Shown here one piece after another: positions 29,514 to 39,441 of a stretch of 64,000 nt of DNA. A program made the translations under genes and the position numbers. The stretch is from positions 186,001 to 250,000 of the forward strand of contig NZ_JACHGJ010000007.1 of the NCBI RefSeq assembly GCF_014207565.1, in the 5' to 3' direction. This DNA comes from Spirochaeta isovalerica. GTDB lineage: Bacteria; Spirochaetota; Spirochaetia; DSM-2461. Every line of letters begins with the position of its first letter. Position 1 is the stretch's first letter. The notes below the pieces were generated by a model, which made no database searches, was not told the DNA's origin, and saw only the letters and a list, made by a program, of their open reading frames with translations.

Positions 29514-31375
29514 AAGACAATATCAGAACCATTCTCGAAGAGTTGTATGAATCGGACCCCTCTCTCAGGGACGATGAAGCCAGGCTCATACCGGTTCTTG
29601 AAAAGCTTATGAAAGGCCGGGAAACAGTTAACATGGACAGCCGGTTCAAGGAAGAACTGAGACAGAAACTTCTGGAAAGGGATCAGCGGAAAATATATAA
29701 GAGGCGCTTCAAGCCTGCAGTTTTCGCCCTATCGGGAGCCGCGGCAGCCCTGCTGGCTGTATTTATCACTCTCCCCTTCCTGATAAACCGCTACGGGGGA
29801 GCATCGGAAGAAGCGGCCGAAGCTGTTATGCCCATGGTCATGAGCAAATCAGCCGATATGTCTCTATCGGAAACCGCCGATGAGGCTCCTCTATTCTCAA
29901 TGGCCATGGAAGGGGAAGCCCCTCCCGCTCCTGAACCGGGAAGAATGGCTAGAGCCGGAAATTTCAATACGGAGGAATACAGCCGGATTTACGAGAATTC
30001 CTTCCTGTCCGTCATGGACAATCCCCTGTCAACATTTTCCATCGATGTCGATACGGCGTCCTATGCCAATGTGCGCCGTTTCCTCAACTCGGGTACGCTG
30101 CCGCCGCCCGATGCGGTCCGTATAGAAGAACTTATCAATTACTTCCCCTACCATATGAGCGGACCGACGGACAATCATCCCTTCTCCATTCATACACAAG
30201 TGTCCCGCACCCCCTGGAACGCAGACAGCCTTTTATTGAAAATCGGCATACAGGGAAAGAGAATATCCTTTGACCGGCTGCCTCCCAATAACCTGGTATT
30301 CCTGCTCGACGTTTCGGGTTCCATGAATAATCCCGACAAGCTTCCGCTTCTTAAAAACGCCATGAATATGATTGTCGCCAACATGAGACCCGAAGACAGC
30401 ATAGCCATAGCCGTTTATGCCGGAGCAGCCGGTACGGTCCTGCCACCCACCGGAGGAGACCGGAAAGAAGCCATTCTGGAAGCTCTTGATAACCTGGAAG
30501 CAGGCGGTTCGACAGCAGGAGCACAGGGAATCAGACTGGCCTACTCTCTTGCCGGGAAAAACTTCGAAAAAAACGGGAACAACAGAATCATTCTGGCCAC
30601 CGACGGGGACTTCAATGTCGGACCTTCATCGGAAGGAGAACTGGTAAGAATGATTGAGAAAGAACGGGAAAGCGGGATTTACCTGACGGTTCTGGGATTC
30701 GGCTCGGGTAACATCAAAGATTCGAAAATGGAGATGCTGGCCGATCGGGGAAACGGAAATTATGCCTATATTGACACTCTGCTGGAAGCGCGAAAAGTTC
30801 TTGTGGAGCAAATGGGCGGAACATTCTTCACAATTGCCGAAGATGTGAAGCTTCAGCTTGAATTCAACCCTGTATTGGTGGATTCCTATCGTCTCATCGG
30901 TTATGAGAACAGAATGCTGGCCCGGGAAGATTTCGATGACGACAGGAAAGATGCGGGAGAGCTCGGTGCGGGGCACAGCGTGACAGCTCTCTACGAGCTG
31001 ATGCCGGCTTCGGGAGCCGCGACGGGAAGTGATTTAAAATACCAGAGCTCGGTTCCCAATTCCGAGGCCTATGCGGCCGATGAGCTGCTGACTGTTAAAA
31101 TGCGGTATAAAGAACCGGGCGAAGGTGAAAGCATTCTCCTGGAGAGACCGGTCGAAAACAGAGTTATGGACTTCAATTCGACCGATGATGATTTCCGTTT
31201 TGCTTCGGCCGTCGCCATGTGGGGACTGATTCTCAGAGATTCGGAATACAAAGGAATGTCCTCATATGAAAAAGTTCTGGATATTGCGGGAAAATCCAGA
31301 GGTGATGATCCCGAAGGGTATCGGAATGAATTTCTCAGGCTGGTGAAACTGAGCAGGGAATATGGAGAATGGTAA
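29510..31375 (+). CDS. Membrane von Willebrand factor A protein (YfbK-like)
   Basis: 621 residues. Short cytoplasmic N-terminus (1-65), one membrane helix (about 68-92), a linker, then the vWF-associated segment (NPLSTFSIDVDTASYANVRR), the vWA domain (about 260-430) with an intact MIDAS start DVSGSM, and a C-terminal domain as in YfbK-type proteins. Co-translation with an ECF sigma factor and the N-in anchor suggest it controls that sigma factor in response to envelope state; this is inference. It is followed by a GC-rich hairpin at 31380-31407. Confidence 0.85.
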   Translation: MKDNIRTILEELYESDPSLRDDEARLIPVLEKLMKGRETVNMDSRFKEELRQKLLERDQRKIYKRRFKPAVFALSGAAAALLAVFITLPFLINRYGGASEEAAEAVMPMVMSKSADMSLSETADEAPLFSMAMEGEAPPAPEPGRMARAGNFNTEEYSRIYENSFLSVMDNPLSTFSIDVDTASYANVRRFLNSGTLPPPDAVRIEELINYFPYHMSGPTDNHPFSIHTQVSRTPWNADSLLLKIGIQGKRISFDRLPPNNLVFLLDVSGSMNNPDKLPLLKNAMNMIVANMRPEDSIAIAVYAGAAGTVLPPTGGDRKEAILEALDNLEAGGSTAGAQGIRLAYSLAGKNFEKNGNNRIILATDGDFNVGPSSEGELVRMIEKERESGIYLTVLGFGSGNIKDSKMEMLADRGNGNYAYIDTLLEARKVLVEQMGGTFFTIAEDVKLQLEFNPVLVDSYRLIGYENRMLAREDFDDDRKDAGELGAGHSVTALYELMPASGAATGSDLKYQSSVPNSEAYAADELLTVKMRYKEPGEGESILLERPVENRVMDFNSTDDDFRFASAVAMWGLILRDSEYKGMSSYEKVLDIAGKSRGDDPEGYRNEFLRLVKLSREYGEW

Positions 31376-31379
31376 GACC

Positions 31380-31407
31380 GGAAGCCGCCCGATGAAGGGC
31401 GGTTTCC
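31380..31407. terminator. Hairpin between convergent genes
   Basis: GGAAGCCGCCC (31380-31390), loop GATGAA, GGGCGGTTTCC (31397-31407): 11 bp with one G-T. No T-run follows on either strand, so it may be a 3' end stabiliser rather than an intrinsic terminator. Confidence 0.5.
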
Positions 31408-31418
31408 GATCGCTGTCT

Positions 31419-32162
31419 TTAAACGTCCCGGGCGACCTCGGCCCGGGCGGCCGCTGCTTTCAGCTTTTTAGATTTCTGCAGAATGGAGAAGAGGTATCTG
31501 TTCATCTTATCCATCGGTCCCGGCAAATCCCTTAAGACATCGAGAAAAAGAACGACCCTTCTCTCCTCTGTTTTATTCCAGACTTCGTGGCGGTAAGTAT
31601 CGTCGAAAAGAACATGCTCCCCTTCCTTCCAGGAATATCTTTCACCACCCACTTCTATATAACAATCGCCTTCGGGAATGATCATGGCCAGATGGTAACG
31701 GAGCACACTTTTGAAAAAGCCGTAATGAGGCGGGATGTGTTTGCCGCCGTCGATAATGGAAAACATGGCCAGAGACACCCGCGGAATCTGCCGGATAAGT
31801 TCCGACGTCTCGGGAACGAGCGCCGCGTTGGCCGGCAGCCAGGCATCGAATCCCTTGATTATGAAAGTTCTCCAGGCCTTTCCGTCGCGGGCGGAAATGC
31901 TTTTCTGAAGACCGTCCACATTGTGGAAAAGGGGAACGTTTTCCACATTCTCCAAAACTTTTTCCAGTTCTTTGCGAATAATTGGCCAATTGTCTTTCAG
32001 AATTTTCCCTTCGGGAAATTCTTTCTCCACATCGGCAAAAGGGGGATTTTTCACAAAGAGCTTTAAAAACTGGGAATAAACAAAAGCCAGGAGAAAAGGC
32101 TCAATAACAAACAGAGCTATAAGAAAGAGAACAACAGAAACAAGAATGATAACTACTATCAT
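31419..32162 (-). CDS. Aspartyl/asparaginyl beta-hydroxylase-like (LpxO-like)
   Basis: 247 residues. One N-terminal membrane helix (1-25), then a 2-oxoglutarate/Fe(II) oxygenase domain. Visible iron and cosubstrate positions: HIPPHYGFFKSVLRYHL and the C-terminal FDDTYRHEVWN. The layout matches LpxO, which hydroxylates lipid A acyl chains, and the AspH family in general. Lipid A is absent in several spirochaetes, so the true substrate is uncertain. GAGGAG before the ATG at 32162 decides the start. Confidence 0.8.
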   Translation of the reverse strand: MIVVIILVSVVLFLIALFVIEPFLLAFVYSQFLKLFVKNPPFADVEKEFPEGKILKDNWPIIRKELEKVLENVENVPLFHNVDGLQKSISARDGKAWRTFIIKGFDAWLPANAALVPETSELIRQIPRVSLAMFSIIDGGKHIPPHYGFFKSVLRYHLAMIIPEGDCYIEVGGERYSWKEGEHVLFDDTYRHEVWNKTEERRVVLFLDVLRDLPGPMDKMNRYLFSILQKSKKLKAAAARAEVARDV

Positions 32163-32232
32163 ATAAACTCCTCGATTTAAAAGTTTATTTTCCCGGATCT
32201 GTTGTTTCAAGCAAAAAAGAAAAAGTCCGGAG

Positions 32233-33975
32233 CTATTCCGCCCTTACCACCTGGTTTTTTCCCTGGTGTTTGGCGCGGTACAAAGCTTTATCGGCCCTTT
32301 CGATAAGATCGTCTGTCGATTCGGGAGCACGATACTGAGCCACGCCGAGTGATACGGTTATTCCGCCCATTCTCTCGTCTTTCTCCGCCCCGTTTTCAAA
32401 GCGGAAGCGGATTCTCTCCGCTACTTCCAGGGCTTCTTCCAGAGCTGTTTCCGGAAGAACCACAGAGAACTCCTCCCCTCCGTACCGGCAGGGGGTATCG
32501 TGTTCGCGGGCAGATCCCCGAATGATCGAGCCCATTGTTTTGAGCACTTCATCTCCCTGTTTATGGCCCCATGTATCATTGAAATTCTTGAAGTTATCAA
32601 CATCGGCCATAATAAGAGACAGAGGCGCTCCCTTCTCCGGAGACAGATGAATTTCCCTCTCCAGAACCCGGTGGAGATAGCGTACGTTATAGAGGCCGGT
32701 CAGACTGTCGGTGATACTGGCCTCACGGAATTGATCGCGGCTTCTGGCCAGAAGATCTCTCTGGAAAAAAGACCGGGAATAACGGCGGATCAGCATCTGG
32801 GACTGAATGAAAATAAAAATGACAAAGCCGAGAGGCGACAGGTACATGGTCGGGATGAGCTGGGAAGCATAAAGGATGTCATTGAGAACTGTAATGGAGA
32901 AAAGGATGTATGCCGTCGTGAGCATCGGAGCTTCCTCGCGCCGGGCTTTCAAAGCCCGGGCCTGTATCCAGATTGCATAGAGGAGGCCGATGATCATCAA
33001 TCCCTCGGCAAAGGGAATCAGATGATTATTGATTTTCACGGGAAGCAGCCAGACGAGCATGCCGTAGAAGAGAGAAATCCCCATAAAAACGCGGCTGAAC
33101 CTGCGCGACGATTCCGCAGGAAAAAGAGTCGACATGAAGAGAGCCAGAAGCGGAGCCGAACCGTAAAAGGGGATAAATTCGAGTTTCCGGAGGATTTCCC
33201 AGGAAAAGGAGGGAATTAAAAAAGTCAGCAGCTGTTCTCCAGTGCAGAGAATTCGAATTAGAAAAGTCAGACATATCAAACCAAAGAGAAACTCGGCCTT
33301 CTCCTGGTTCCGGTAGATATAAATTCCGACGTGAAAAAGGGCGATGGCGAAAAGTATCCCTGCTATGGCCATTTCCACAATTAAATGAAAATCTCTGTAC
33401 TTGGTGATGCTGGCGAGCTCTCCCAGAAAAAGGCTTCTCCAGATTCCGCTTTTCCGGTATTGAAAATTGCTTACATGAATCAGGATTTCAGCCTTTTCCC
33501 CCTCGGTGTAAAAGGCGACCAGCCGGGGGAGGAACCGGGGACGGCTTTCTGCTTCGGTTGTTCCCGGGATCCCGTTTCGGCCCTGATCAATGCCATTGAT
33601 GTACAGGTGGTATGATGTAACCAGCTCAGGCATGTAAAGGCTGTAGATTTTACCCGGAACCAATCCGGTTATAGTCAGGCGGAGAGTCCCGTAGCCATGG
33701 GCGGGATGATCGGTCTCTTTGTCCCAGCTGCCTGGAACAGTAATGTATTCCGGATCAGGAATGTCTTTCCTCAGACTTATATCGGGATTGAGAAATGCGC
33801 TCCAGTAAAACTCCCAGACACCGTCCAGCCGGGCGATATTCCATGGGGAGCCCAGTTGCAGATCGTAATTGAATGAGGCTCTTCCGGAGGGAATAGGCCT
33901 ATCCTCGGCCATAACTGGTATATGACATAATATGAGGATAAGAAAGGCATATTTCAACGGAGACCTTAAATTCAT
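32233..33975 (-). CDS. 7TMR-DISM diguanylate cyclase
   Basis: 580 residues. Signal peptide, then an extracellular jelly-roll domain (about 30-185, with DGVWEFYWSAFLNP and LYINGIDQGRNG), seven membrane helices (about 195-390), and a GGDEF domain carrying RYGGEEF with the upstream DVDNFKNFNDTWGHKQGDEV. 7TMR-DISM receptors are thought to bind carbohydrate-like ligands; here the output would be c-di-GMP synthesis. No allosteric RxxD is obvious just before the active site. Confidence 0.87.
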   Translation of the reverse strand: MNLRSPLKYAFLILILCHIPVMAEDRPIPSGRASFNYDLQLGSPWNIARLDGVWEFYWSAFLNPDISLRKDIPDPEYITVPGSWDKETDHPAHGYGTLRLTITGLVPGKIYSLYMPELVTSYHLYINGIDQGRNGIPGTTEAESRPRFLPRLVAFYTEGEKAEILIHVSNFQYRKSGIWRSLFLGELASITKYRDFHLIVEMAIAGILFAIALFHVGIYIYRNQEKAEFLFGLICLTFLIRILCTGEQLLTFLIPSFSWEILRKLEFIPFYGSAPLLALFMSTLFPAESSRRFSRVFMGISLFYGMLVWLLPVKINNHLIPFAEGLMIIGLLYAIWIQARALKARREEAPMLTTAYILFSITVLNDILYASQLIPTMYLSPLGFVIFIFIQSQMLIRRYSRSFFQRDLLARSRDQFREASITDSLTGLYNVRYLHRVLEREIHLSPEKGAPLSLIMADVDNFKNFNDTWGHKQGDEVLKTMGSIIRGSAREHDTPCRYGGEEFSVVLPETALEEALEVAERIRFRFENGAEKDERMGGITVSLGVAQYRAPESTDDLIERADKALYRAKHQGKNQVVRAE

Positions 33976-34034
33976 CTAGTCATTTTAAATCAACAAAGTT
34001 CTTAGAACAAGCAGAATAACCTTTTCACTTTACT

Positions 34035-34050
34035 ATACGACCGGTCTATT
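34035..34050. promoter_or_regulatory. Candidate TetR-family operator before lon
   Basis: GACCGGTC (34039-34046) is a perfect palindrome inside ATACGACCGGTCTATT. It resembles operators of NemR-like TetR regulators (ACCGGT core flanked by T/A) and lies 33 bp before the lon ATG, where it could overlap the promoter. A TetR gene is the second gene of this operon, so autoregulation is plausible. Confidence 0.4.
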
Positions 34051-34078
34051 AGTATTTTGATTTCAAGAGGTACACAGA

Positions 34079-36460
34079 ATGATTAATTATGGATTATTAC
34101 CCGATGAACTCCCTCTGATCCCTGTGAAGGGCTCTGTTATTTTTCCCGGGAGCGATAACAATATACGGATTTCAGGACTGGAACCCGGTGATACATTCAA
34201 TAAAAGTGAAGATGGAAAAGACACTTATGCCATCGCCCTGTCCATGCGCAGGAACTTCAACCTTAAGGAACTGGAAGAAGATGATTTCTATAAAGTGGGA
34301 ACAATGGTCAGAGTTCTTGATAAACAGAAGACAACCGATGGATATAAAATTCTGACTCATGCCGTGGAAAGGGTTCAAATTCACAAAATCAGAAATGAAA
34401 AAGGTATTTATTACGCCGAATTCACTCTTCTCCTTGACGAAATGGACCTGGAGAGAAGCAATCAGCTGGACCTTCTGACTTATGTAAAAGATATTTCGAC
34501 GGAAACGGCGCGATACTTTCAGGGTTCGGAAAATATCATAAAAAAGATTGAAGAGTTTGAAGATTCTTCCTCTCTGATCTATTACATAGCCCCCTATCTG
34601 AATATCTCCCGGTCGGAAAAGCAGGAACTTCTGGAAATAACCTCAGTAAGAGAAAGGGGAATGAAATTTCTCGATTATCTGATCCGCCAGAAAGAATCTA
34701 TCAAAATACAGGCGGAGATGGCTCAGAAGGTCAATGAAAAAGCCAATAAGAGCTACAGGGAAAGCATTCTGAGAGAGCAGCTCAAATCCATCCAGGAAGA
34801 ACTGAACGATGGGAAAAAAAGCAAGGGAGAAACTCTTAAAGAAAAGATAGAAGGCTCCCTGATGCCTGAGGATGTGAGACAGATTGCTCTGGAGGAACTG
34901 GAGAAACTGGAAGCTCAGGGTCCCAACGGATCTGACAGCCATGTTATCCGGAACTATCTCGATCTGCTGATCGCCCTTCCCTGGAAACAGGCGGATGAGC
35001 AGGATATAGATATTAATCTCGCAAGGGAGATTCTGGACAGGGATCACTACGGCCTGGAAAAAGTGAAGGAGCGAATTATTCAGCATCTGGCGGTTATGAA
35101 ACTGAAGAAAGGCAGAAAAGGTTCCATTCTTCTTCTCGTAGGGCCTCCCGGAACGGGTAAAACCAGTCTTGGAAAAAGCGTGGCAGGAGCCCTGAACAGG
35201 CAGTTCGTCCGCATCAGCCTAGGAGGCATCCGCGATGAGGCTGACATCCGCGGCCACAGAAGGACCTATGTGGGAGCTCTTCCGGGACGGATCATTCAGG
35301 GCATGAAGAAAGCGGGAGAAACCAATCCGGTCTTCATGCTCGACGAGGTTGATAAAGTGATGAGAGGCTTCAGCGGAGATCCGGCCAGCGCCCTTCTGGA
35401 AGTTCTGGACCCGGAGCAGAATAACAGCTTCTCCGACCATTACCTGGAAGTGCCCTACGATCTTTCCGACGTCTTTTTCATCGCTACGGCCAACTCCATC
35501 GAAACCATACCGGGTCCGCTGCTCGACAGAATGGAAGTGATCCACATTTCCGGATATACAAATCATGAGAAGTTTTACATCGGGAAACAGCATCTGATAC
35601 CCAGGGTCCTAGAAGAGCACGGCCTTGACGACGGAAAACTGATCATTGACGATGAGGCTCTGACTGAAGTGATCGAAAACTACACGAGAGAGGCGGGCGT
35701 GAGAACCCTGAAGAGAAAACTCGACTCGCTGGCCAGGATTTCATCGGAAAAAGTGGTTTCGGGAAAGGAAAAACTGCCCTACCATATAAATGCGGGAAAA
35801 GTGGAGGAGTTTCTCGGTAGAGAGAGAGTGCGCCACGCTATTGCGGAAGCGGACAATCCTCCCGGAGTTGTAACGGGACTGGCATGGACACCGGTGGGAG
35901 GAGAGATTCTCTTTATCGAAAGCACCAATATGCCCGGCACAGGCCAATTGACCCTGACAGGGCAGATGGGCGATGTGATGAAGGAATCGGCCCAGATTTC
36001 CAGGAGCCTGATACGCTCCAGGCTGACTCTCTTCGCGGCGGGGTTCTCATTCAATGAGAATGATCTGCATATTCACATTCCTTCGGGAGCTGTTCCCAAA
36101 GACGGCCCTTCTGCGGGAATAACCCTTTTCACATCCCTGGCTTCGCTGGTAACGGGGAGAAAAGTGGATCCCAAACTGGCCATGACCGGTGAAATTACTC
36201 TCCGGGGATCGGTTATGCCGATCGGGGGACTCAAAGAAAAGGTTCTGGCGGCTCACCGGGCAGGTATCAAAAAAATACTCATCCCCGATGAAAACAAAAA
36301 AGATCTGGAAGATGTGCCCCGGGAAATAAAAGAGGAACTGGAGTTCAAAGCCGTATATACCGTTGAGGAAGTGATACAGGAAGCGCTGGGGATTACATTG
36401 CCCCGCTTCGGAGCCAACGGCCCCGATCCGGATAAACATGAGGTGAAAGTTGAAAAATAA
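34079..36460 (+). CDS. lon: ATP-dependent protease Lon
   Basis: 793 residues, normal Lon length. N-terminal substrate domain opening [18 protein letters not shown], coiled coil near 190-260 ([13 protein letters not shown]), AAA+ module with Walker [10 protein letters not shown] and Walker [10 protein letters not shown], and the protease domain with the catalytic Ser in KDGPSAGIT and the Lys further on ([15 protein letters not shown]). It degrades misfolded and regulatory proteins in the cytoplasm. The ribosome site AGAGG lies 10 nt before the ATG. The tetR gene overlaps its 3' end by 11 bp. Confidence 0.94.
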   Translation: MINYGLLPDELPLIPVKGSVIFPGSDNNIRISGLEPGDTFNKSEDGKDTYAIALSMRRNFNLKELEEDDFYKVGTMVRVLDKQKTTDGYKILTHAVERVQIHKIRNEKGIYYAEFTLLLDEMDLERSNQLDLLTYVKDISTETARYFQGSENIIKKIEEFEDSSSLIYYIAPYLNISRSEKQELLEITSVRERGMKFLDYLIRQKESIKIQAEMAQKVNEKANKSYRESILREQLKSIQEELNDGKKSKGETLKEKIEGSLMPEDVRQIALEELEKLEAQGPNGSDSHVIRNYLDLLIALPWKQADEQDIDINLAREILDRDHYGLEKVKERIIQHLAVMKLKKGRKGSILLLVGPPGTGKTSLGKSVAGALNRQFVRISLGGIRDEADIRGHRRTYVGALPGRIIQGMKKAGETNPVFMLDEVDKVMRGFSGDPASALLEVLDPEQNNSFSDHYLEVPYDLSDVFFIATANSIETIPGPLLDRMEVIHISGYTNHEKFYIGKQHLIPRVLEEHGLDDGKLIIDDEALTEVIENYTREAGVRTLKRKLDSLARISSEKVVSGKEKLPYHINAGKVEEFLGRERVRHAIAEADNPPGVVTGLAWTPVGGEILFIESTNMPGTGQLTLTGQMGDVMKESAQISRSLIRSRLTLFAAGFSFNENDLHIHIPSGAVPKDGPSAGITLFTSLASLVTGRKVDPKLAMTGEITLRGSVMPIGGLKEKVLAAHRAGIKKILIPDENKKDLEDVPREIKEELEFKAVYTVEEVIQEALGITLPRFGANGPDPDKHEVKVEK

Positions 36461-37031
36461 TAATACGAAGGAGCACATCCTGAACCGCGGCTTAGCTGTG
36501 GTAAGGGAAAAAGGGTTCAAGAATACGGGTATCAGCGAAATTCTGAAATCCGCTTCTGTTCCCAAGGGCTCTTTCTATTATTATTTCGAAAGCAAAAGCG
36601 ATTTCGGGATCGAGCTGCTCGATTATGCGGCCCGGTCCTTTTTTAAAGAAATCGAGTCTCATTTTTCCGGGAAGATTCCACCGTTGAAACGGATCGAAAC
36701 CTTTTTTGATGATCAGATTGACCAGCTCAGAGATTCGCCCTGCCACTGCGACTGTCTCTTCGGAAAACTGTCCCAGGAAATGACCGACGAGGATCCCCGT
36801 TTCAGGGAGGAACTGAAAAACATTTTCGATTCATGGTTGAAATACTTCAGCGAGGCTCTTCTCGAAGCGGAGAAAAATGGAGAAATAACACTCCGATACA
36901 GCGCCGATTCTCTGGCCAGGTTTATTCTTTCAGGTTGGGAAGGTGCTTTGCTGCAGAGCAAGCTGCTCCAGTCTGTTCAACCTCTCGTTGAGTTCCGGAT
37001 GATTTTTCTTTCCATGATCAGGGAGAAATGA
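36450..37031 (+). CDS. TetR/AcrR family regulator
   Basis: 193 residues from a TTG at 36450, the only start leaving helix 1 complete; GAGGTGA precedes it inside lon. The helix-turn-helix reads ISEILKSASVPKGSFYYYFE. The C-terminal domain has CHCDCLFGKLSQEMTD, close to the C.LxxLAQEM pattern of YdeS/NemR-like members; the Cys cluster could sense electrophiles, as in NemR, but this is inferred. Co-transcribed with lon. The 3' end overlaps the convergent diguanylate cyclase gene by 14 bp. Confidence 0.85.
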   Translation: MKNNNTKEHILNRGLAVVREKGFKNTGISEILKSASVPKGSFYYYFESKSDFGIELLDYAARSFFKEIESHFSGKIPPLKRIETFFDDQIDQLRDSPCHCDCLFGKLSQEMTDEDPRFREELKNIFDSWLKYFSEALLEAEKNGEITLRYSADSLARFILSGWEGALLQSKLLQSVQPLVEFRMIFLSMIREK

Positions 37032-38127
37032 CGGTTTGGTTCCGTCCCATTCTTTTGGCTTCGTATAGCGCTTTATCCACTCTGTCGACCAGACTCTTCG
37101 TATCTTCGTCTTTCCGGATTTCCCCTGCTCCCAGACTAATGGTCACGTGTTCGGAAATGGATTTGAATGTAACCACTTCAATTGCTGATCTGAGCCTCTC
37201 CGCGATTATTTCAGCCGAAGAGAGATGGGTGTCGGAAAGAATGAGTAGGAACTCTTCTCCGCCGTAACGAACCGCCAGATCGGTTTTTCTGATAGAGGCC
37301 AGAGTCATTTCGGCAACAGAGACGAGAACATCATCACCGGCGCTGTGCCCGAAGGTATCATTCACTGTCTTGAAATGATCCAGATCGAAAAGCAGAACGG
37401 AGAAAGGCGTTCCCTTCCTCTGAAAAATTTCAAACTGGAATGAGAGAAAATCATCACAGTATCGTCTATTATAAAGCCCTGTCAGAGGATCTCTGAGTGA
37501 AATCTCCTTCATTTCCCGATAGGTCATCTCCAGCTCATCGGCCATCTTCAGTATTTTCTCCTGGGTCAATTCACGGCTCCGGGAGATGTAAAAGGAAAAA
37601 ACGGAAAAAGCCAGTATCGGCAATAGGGTTACAAATGATACGATTTTTCCGTTCATCATATAGTAGAGGGTTATAAAATAGAGAAGTCCTGCCGAATGGG
37701 TGATAATGAGCCTGATCCGGGATAACCGGTAGAGAAAGGAAAAAGCCAGAATCGCCAATGTATAGGCGAGAAAATCCCCGGAGTCAACAGAATCAAAAGC
37801 TGAGATTCCTATCAGAATGAAATAAGCCGCCAGCAGATAAAAATAAACAATATGATCGAGTGAAGTTTTATTCTCCTTTTTCGACAAAAGAAAATAGAGA
37901 AACCGCATAAGAAAAGAGAGTAGTGCCAGGATCAGAAAGGAAGTAAAATAAAAGATGAAAAATTCCGAACCGGCTCCGGTTATCTTTCTGATTCCGAAAA
38001 TAGCTGTAAATGCCAGAGCAAAAAGACCCGTCAGGGTTGAGATGGTCTTCATACTCCTGAGATTATCATCCTTGCGGATATGATTTAACTCTTCAACGAA
38101 TGTTTTATGGGACAGCTTTTTCTCCAT
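37018..38127 (-). CDS. Membrane diguanylate cyclase
   Basis: 369 residues. About five or six membrane helices (40-190), a short coiled coil (RSRELTQEKILKMADELEMT), then a GGDEF domain with AVRYGGEEF and the substrate motif DLDHFKTVNDTFGHSAGDDV. It should make c-di-GMP in response to a membrane or intramembrane cue. It is 37 bp downstream of the MFS gene on the same strand. Confidence 0.88.
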   Translation of the reverse strand: MEKKLSHKTFVEELNHIRKDDNLRSMKTISTLTGLFALAFTAIFGIRKITGAGSEFFIFYFTSFLILALLSFLMRFLYFLLSKKENKTSLDHIVYFYLLAAYFILIGISAFDSVDSGDFLAYTLAILAFSFLYRLSRIRLIITHSAGLLYFITLYYMMNGKIVSFVTLLPILAFSVFSFYISRSRELTQEKILKMADELEMTYREMKEISLRDPLTGLYNRRYCDDFLSFQFEIFQRKGTPFSVLLFDLDHFKTVNDTFGHSAGDDVLVSVAEMTLASIRKTDLAVRYGGEEFLLILSDTHLSSAEIIAERLRSAIEVVTFKSISEHVTISLGAGEIRKDEDTKSLVDRVDKALYEAKRMGRNQTVISP

Positions 38128-38164
38128 ACTCTATATGATAATACACAGAGAAAAGCTGTGCCAA

Positions 38165-39400
38165 TTATTCCGTTACGGGGACAGATCTGTCAGGCGGAAG
38201 AGTTACGGAATAGAAAAAGGATCCCAGCCCGAAAAAAGCCGCCATGGAAAACAGCATCTCCAGCCCCAGTGATTCCCAAAGCAGGCCTCCGGCAACAGCG
38301 ATGATAATGCTGATGAGATGATTGATTGAAATTCCCGCGGAAAGAGCTGTCGTCACTTCCTCCTTAGAATCGGAGAGAGTCTTGACATATTTGGCTCGGG
38401 CCATTCCCGCCATAAAGAGCATAGCGTCGACAACAAAAGCTATGGAGACAATGATAAAAGCCGTTTGGTGATCAAAGAACAGGTGCGAAAACCCGTAGAC
38501 GATACAGAGCGCGAACAGGATGACCGTATCGGCCACCAGTATAATCTTGTACCCGACTTTATCCATAAGACGCCCGAGCAGGGGATTGAGAAAAATATTC
38601 CCCAGAGACCACAGGCTGTAGAGAAAAGCGATATACTCCGTTTTGGCTCCGTAATTCATAATGAGTACATAAGGAGCGAATGTGAGGAAAACCTGTTTCC
38701 GGGCTCCGAAAAACATTTCGAGAATATAATAGCGGCTGAACTTACGGCTGAAAGCAATCTTCTGTTTTTTGACATGATCATCGCGATTTTTCATCTTCGC
38801 GGTCATTATGATACCGCCCAGAAGAATCAGGGCTCCCAAGAGGTATGTCGTTCTGTAGGGCAGAGTTTCCGGGAGGTCAGCTCCCATATGGCGGATAACA
38901 AGAAATATAAGGGGAACGAGGTAGTATCCGGCCAGTTGGCCCGCATTGCCGGCGCTGCCCACGGTACCCATGGCAAGCCCTTCTTTTCCCGGTCTTGCCA
39001 GATGCATGGTGATGGAGTTCCGGATGGGCATCATCATATGCTCTCCCGTGCTCCAGAGAACGATTAATACGATAGCCGGAACCACATTCATGCCGAAAAA
39101 GCCGAGACCGAGCAGGCCGAGGAATGAAACGATAAGAGAAAAATACATAACGCGCAATTCGTTGAATCGATAGAGAAGCCCCATTATGAGAAATAGAAGC
39201 AGTCCCGGTAGTTCCCGGGGAAACTCGACGACTCCCCTGCCGGCCCGGCTAATGCCCAGTATATCGTGAAGAAAATTATTGAGGACGCCGTTCGCCATTC
39301 CGGTGGCGACTCCGAAAATAAGCATGGCAGTAAGGAATCCCCGGACCCCCTCGCCGGAGAAAACGGTATCGGCTGATTGAAGTAATTTACTCTTTTTCAT
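38165..39400 (-). CDS. MFS transporter
   Basis: 411 residues with about twelve membrane helices in two halves split by a charged loop near 200-215 (KMKNRDDHVKKQ). Early motif GISRAGRGVVEFPRELPGLL and GRLMDKVGYKIILVAD (the RxxDRxG-like MFS loop) support the call. Substrate unknown. The MGMT gene ends 41 bp upstream on the same strand, so the two may share a transcript. Confidence 0.85.
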   Translation of the reverse strand: MKKSKLLQSADTVFSGEGVRGFLTAMLIFGVATGMANGVLNNFLHDILGISRAGRGVVEFPRELPGLLLFLIMGLLYRFNELRVMYFSLIVSFLGLLGLGFFGMNVVPAIVLIVLWSTGEHMMMPIRNSITMHLARPGKEGLAMGTVGSAGNAGQLAGYYLVPLIFLVIRHMGADLPETLPYRTTYLLGALILLGGIIMTAKMKNRDDHVKKQKIAFSRKFSRYYILEMFFGARKQVFLTFAPYVLIMNYGAKTEYIAFLYSLWSLGNIFLNPLLGRLMDKVGYKIILVADTVILFALCIVYGFSHLFFDHQTAFIIVSIAFVVDAMLFMAGMARAKYVKTLSDSKEEVTTALSAGISINHLISIIIAVAGGLLWESLGLEMLFSMAAFFGLGSFFYSVTLPPDRSVPVTE

Positions 39401-39441
39401 AATGAAAAGGAGTATATATTAATCTGACGATATGAACAGCC

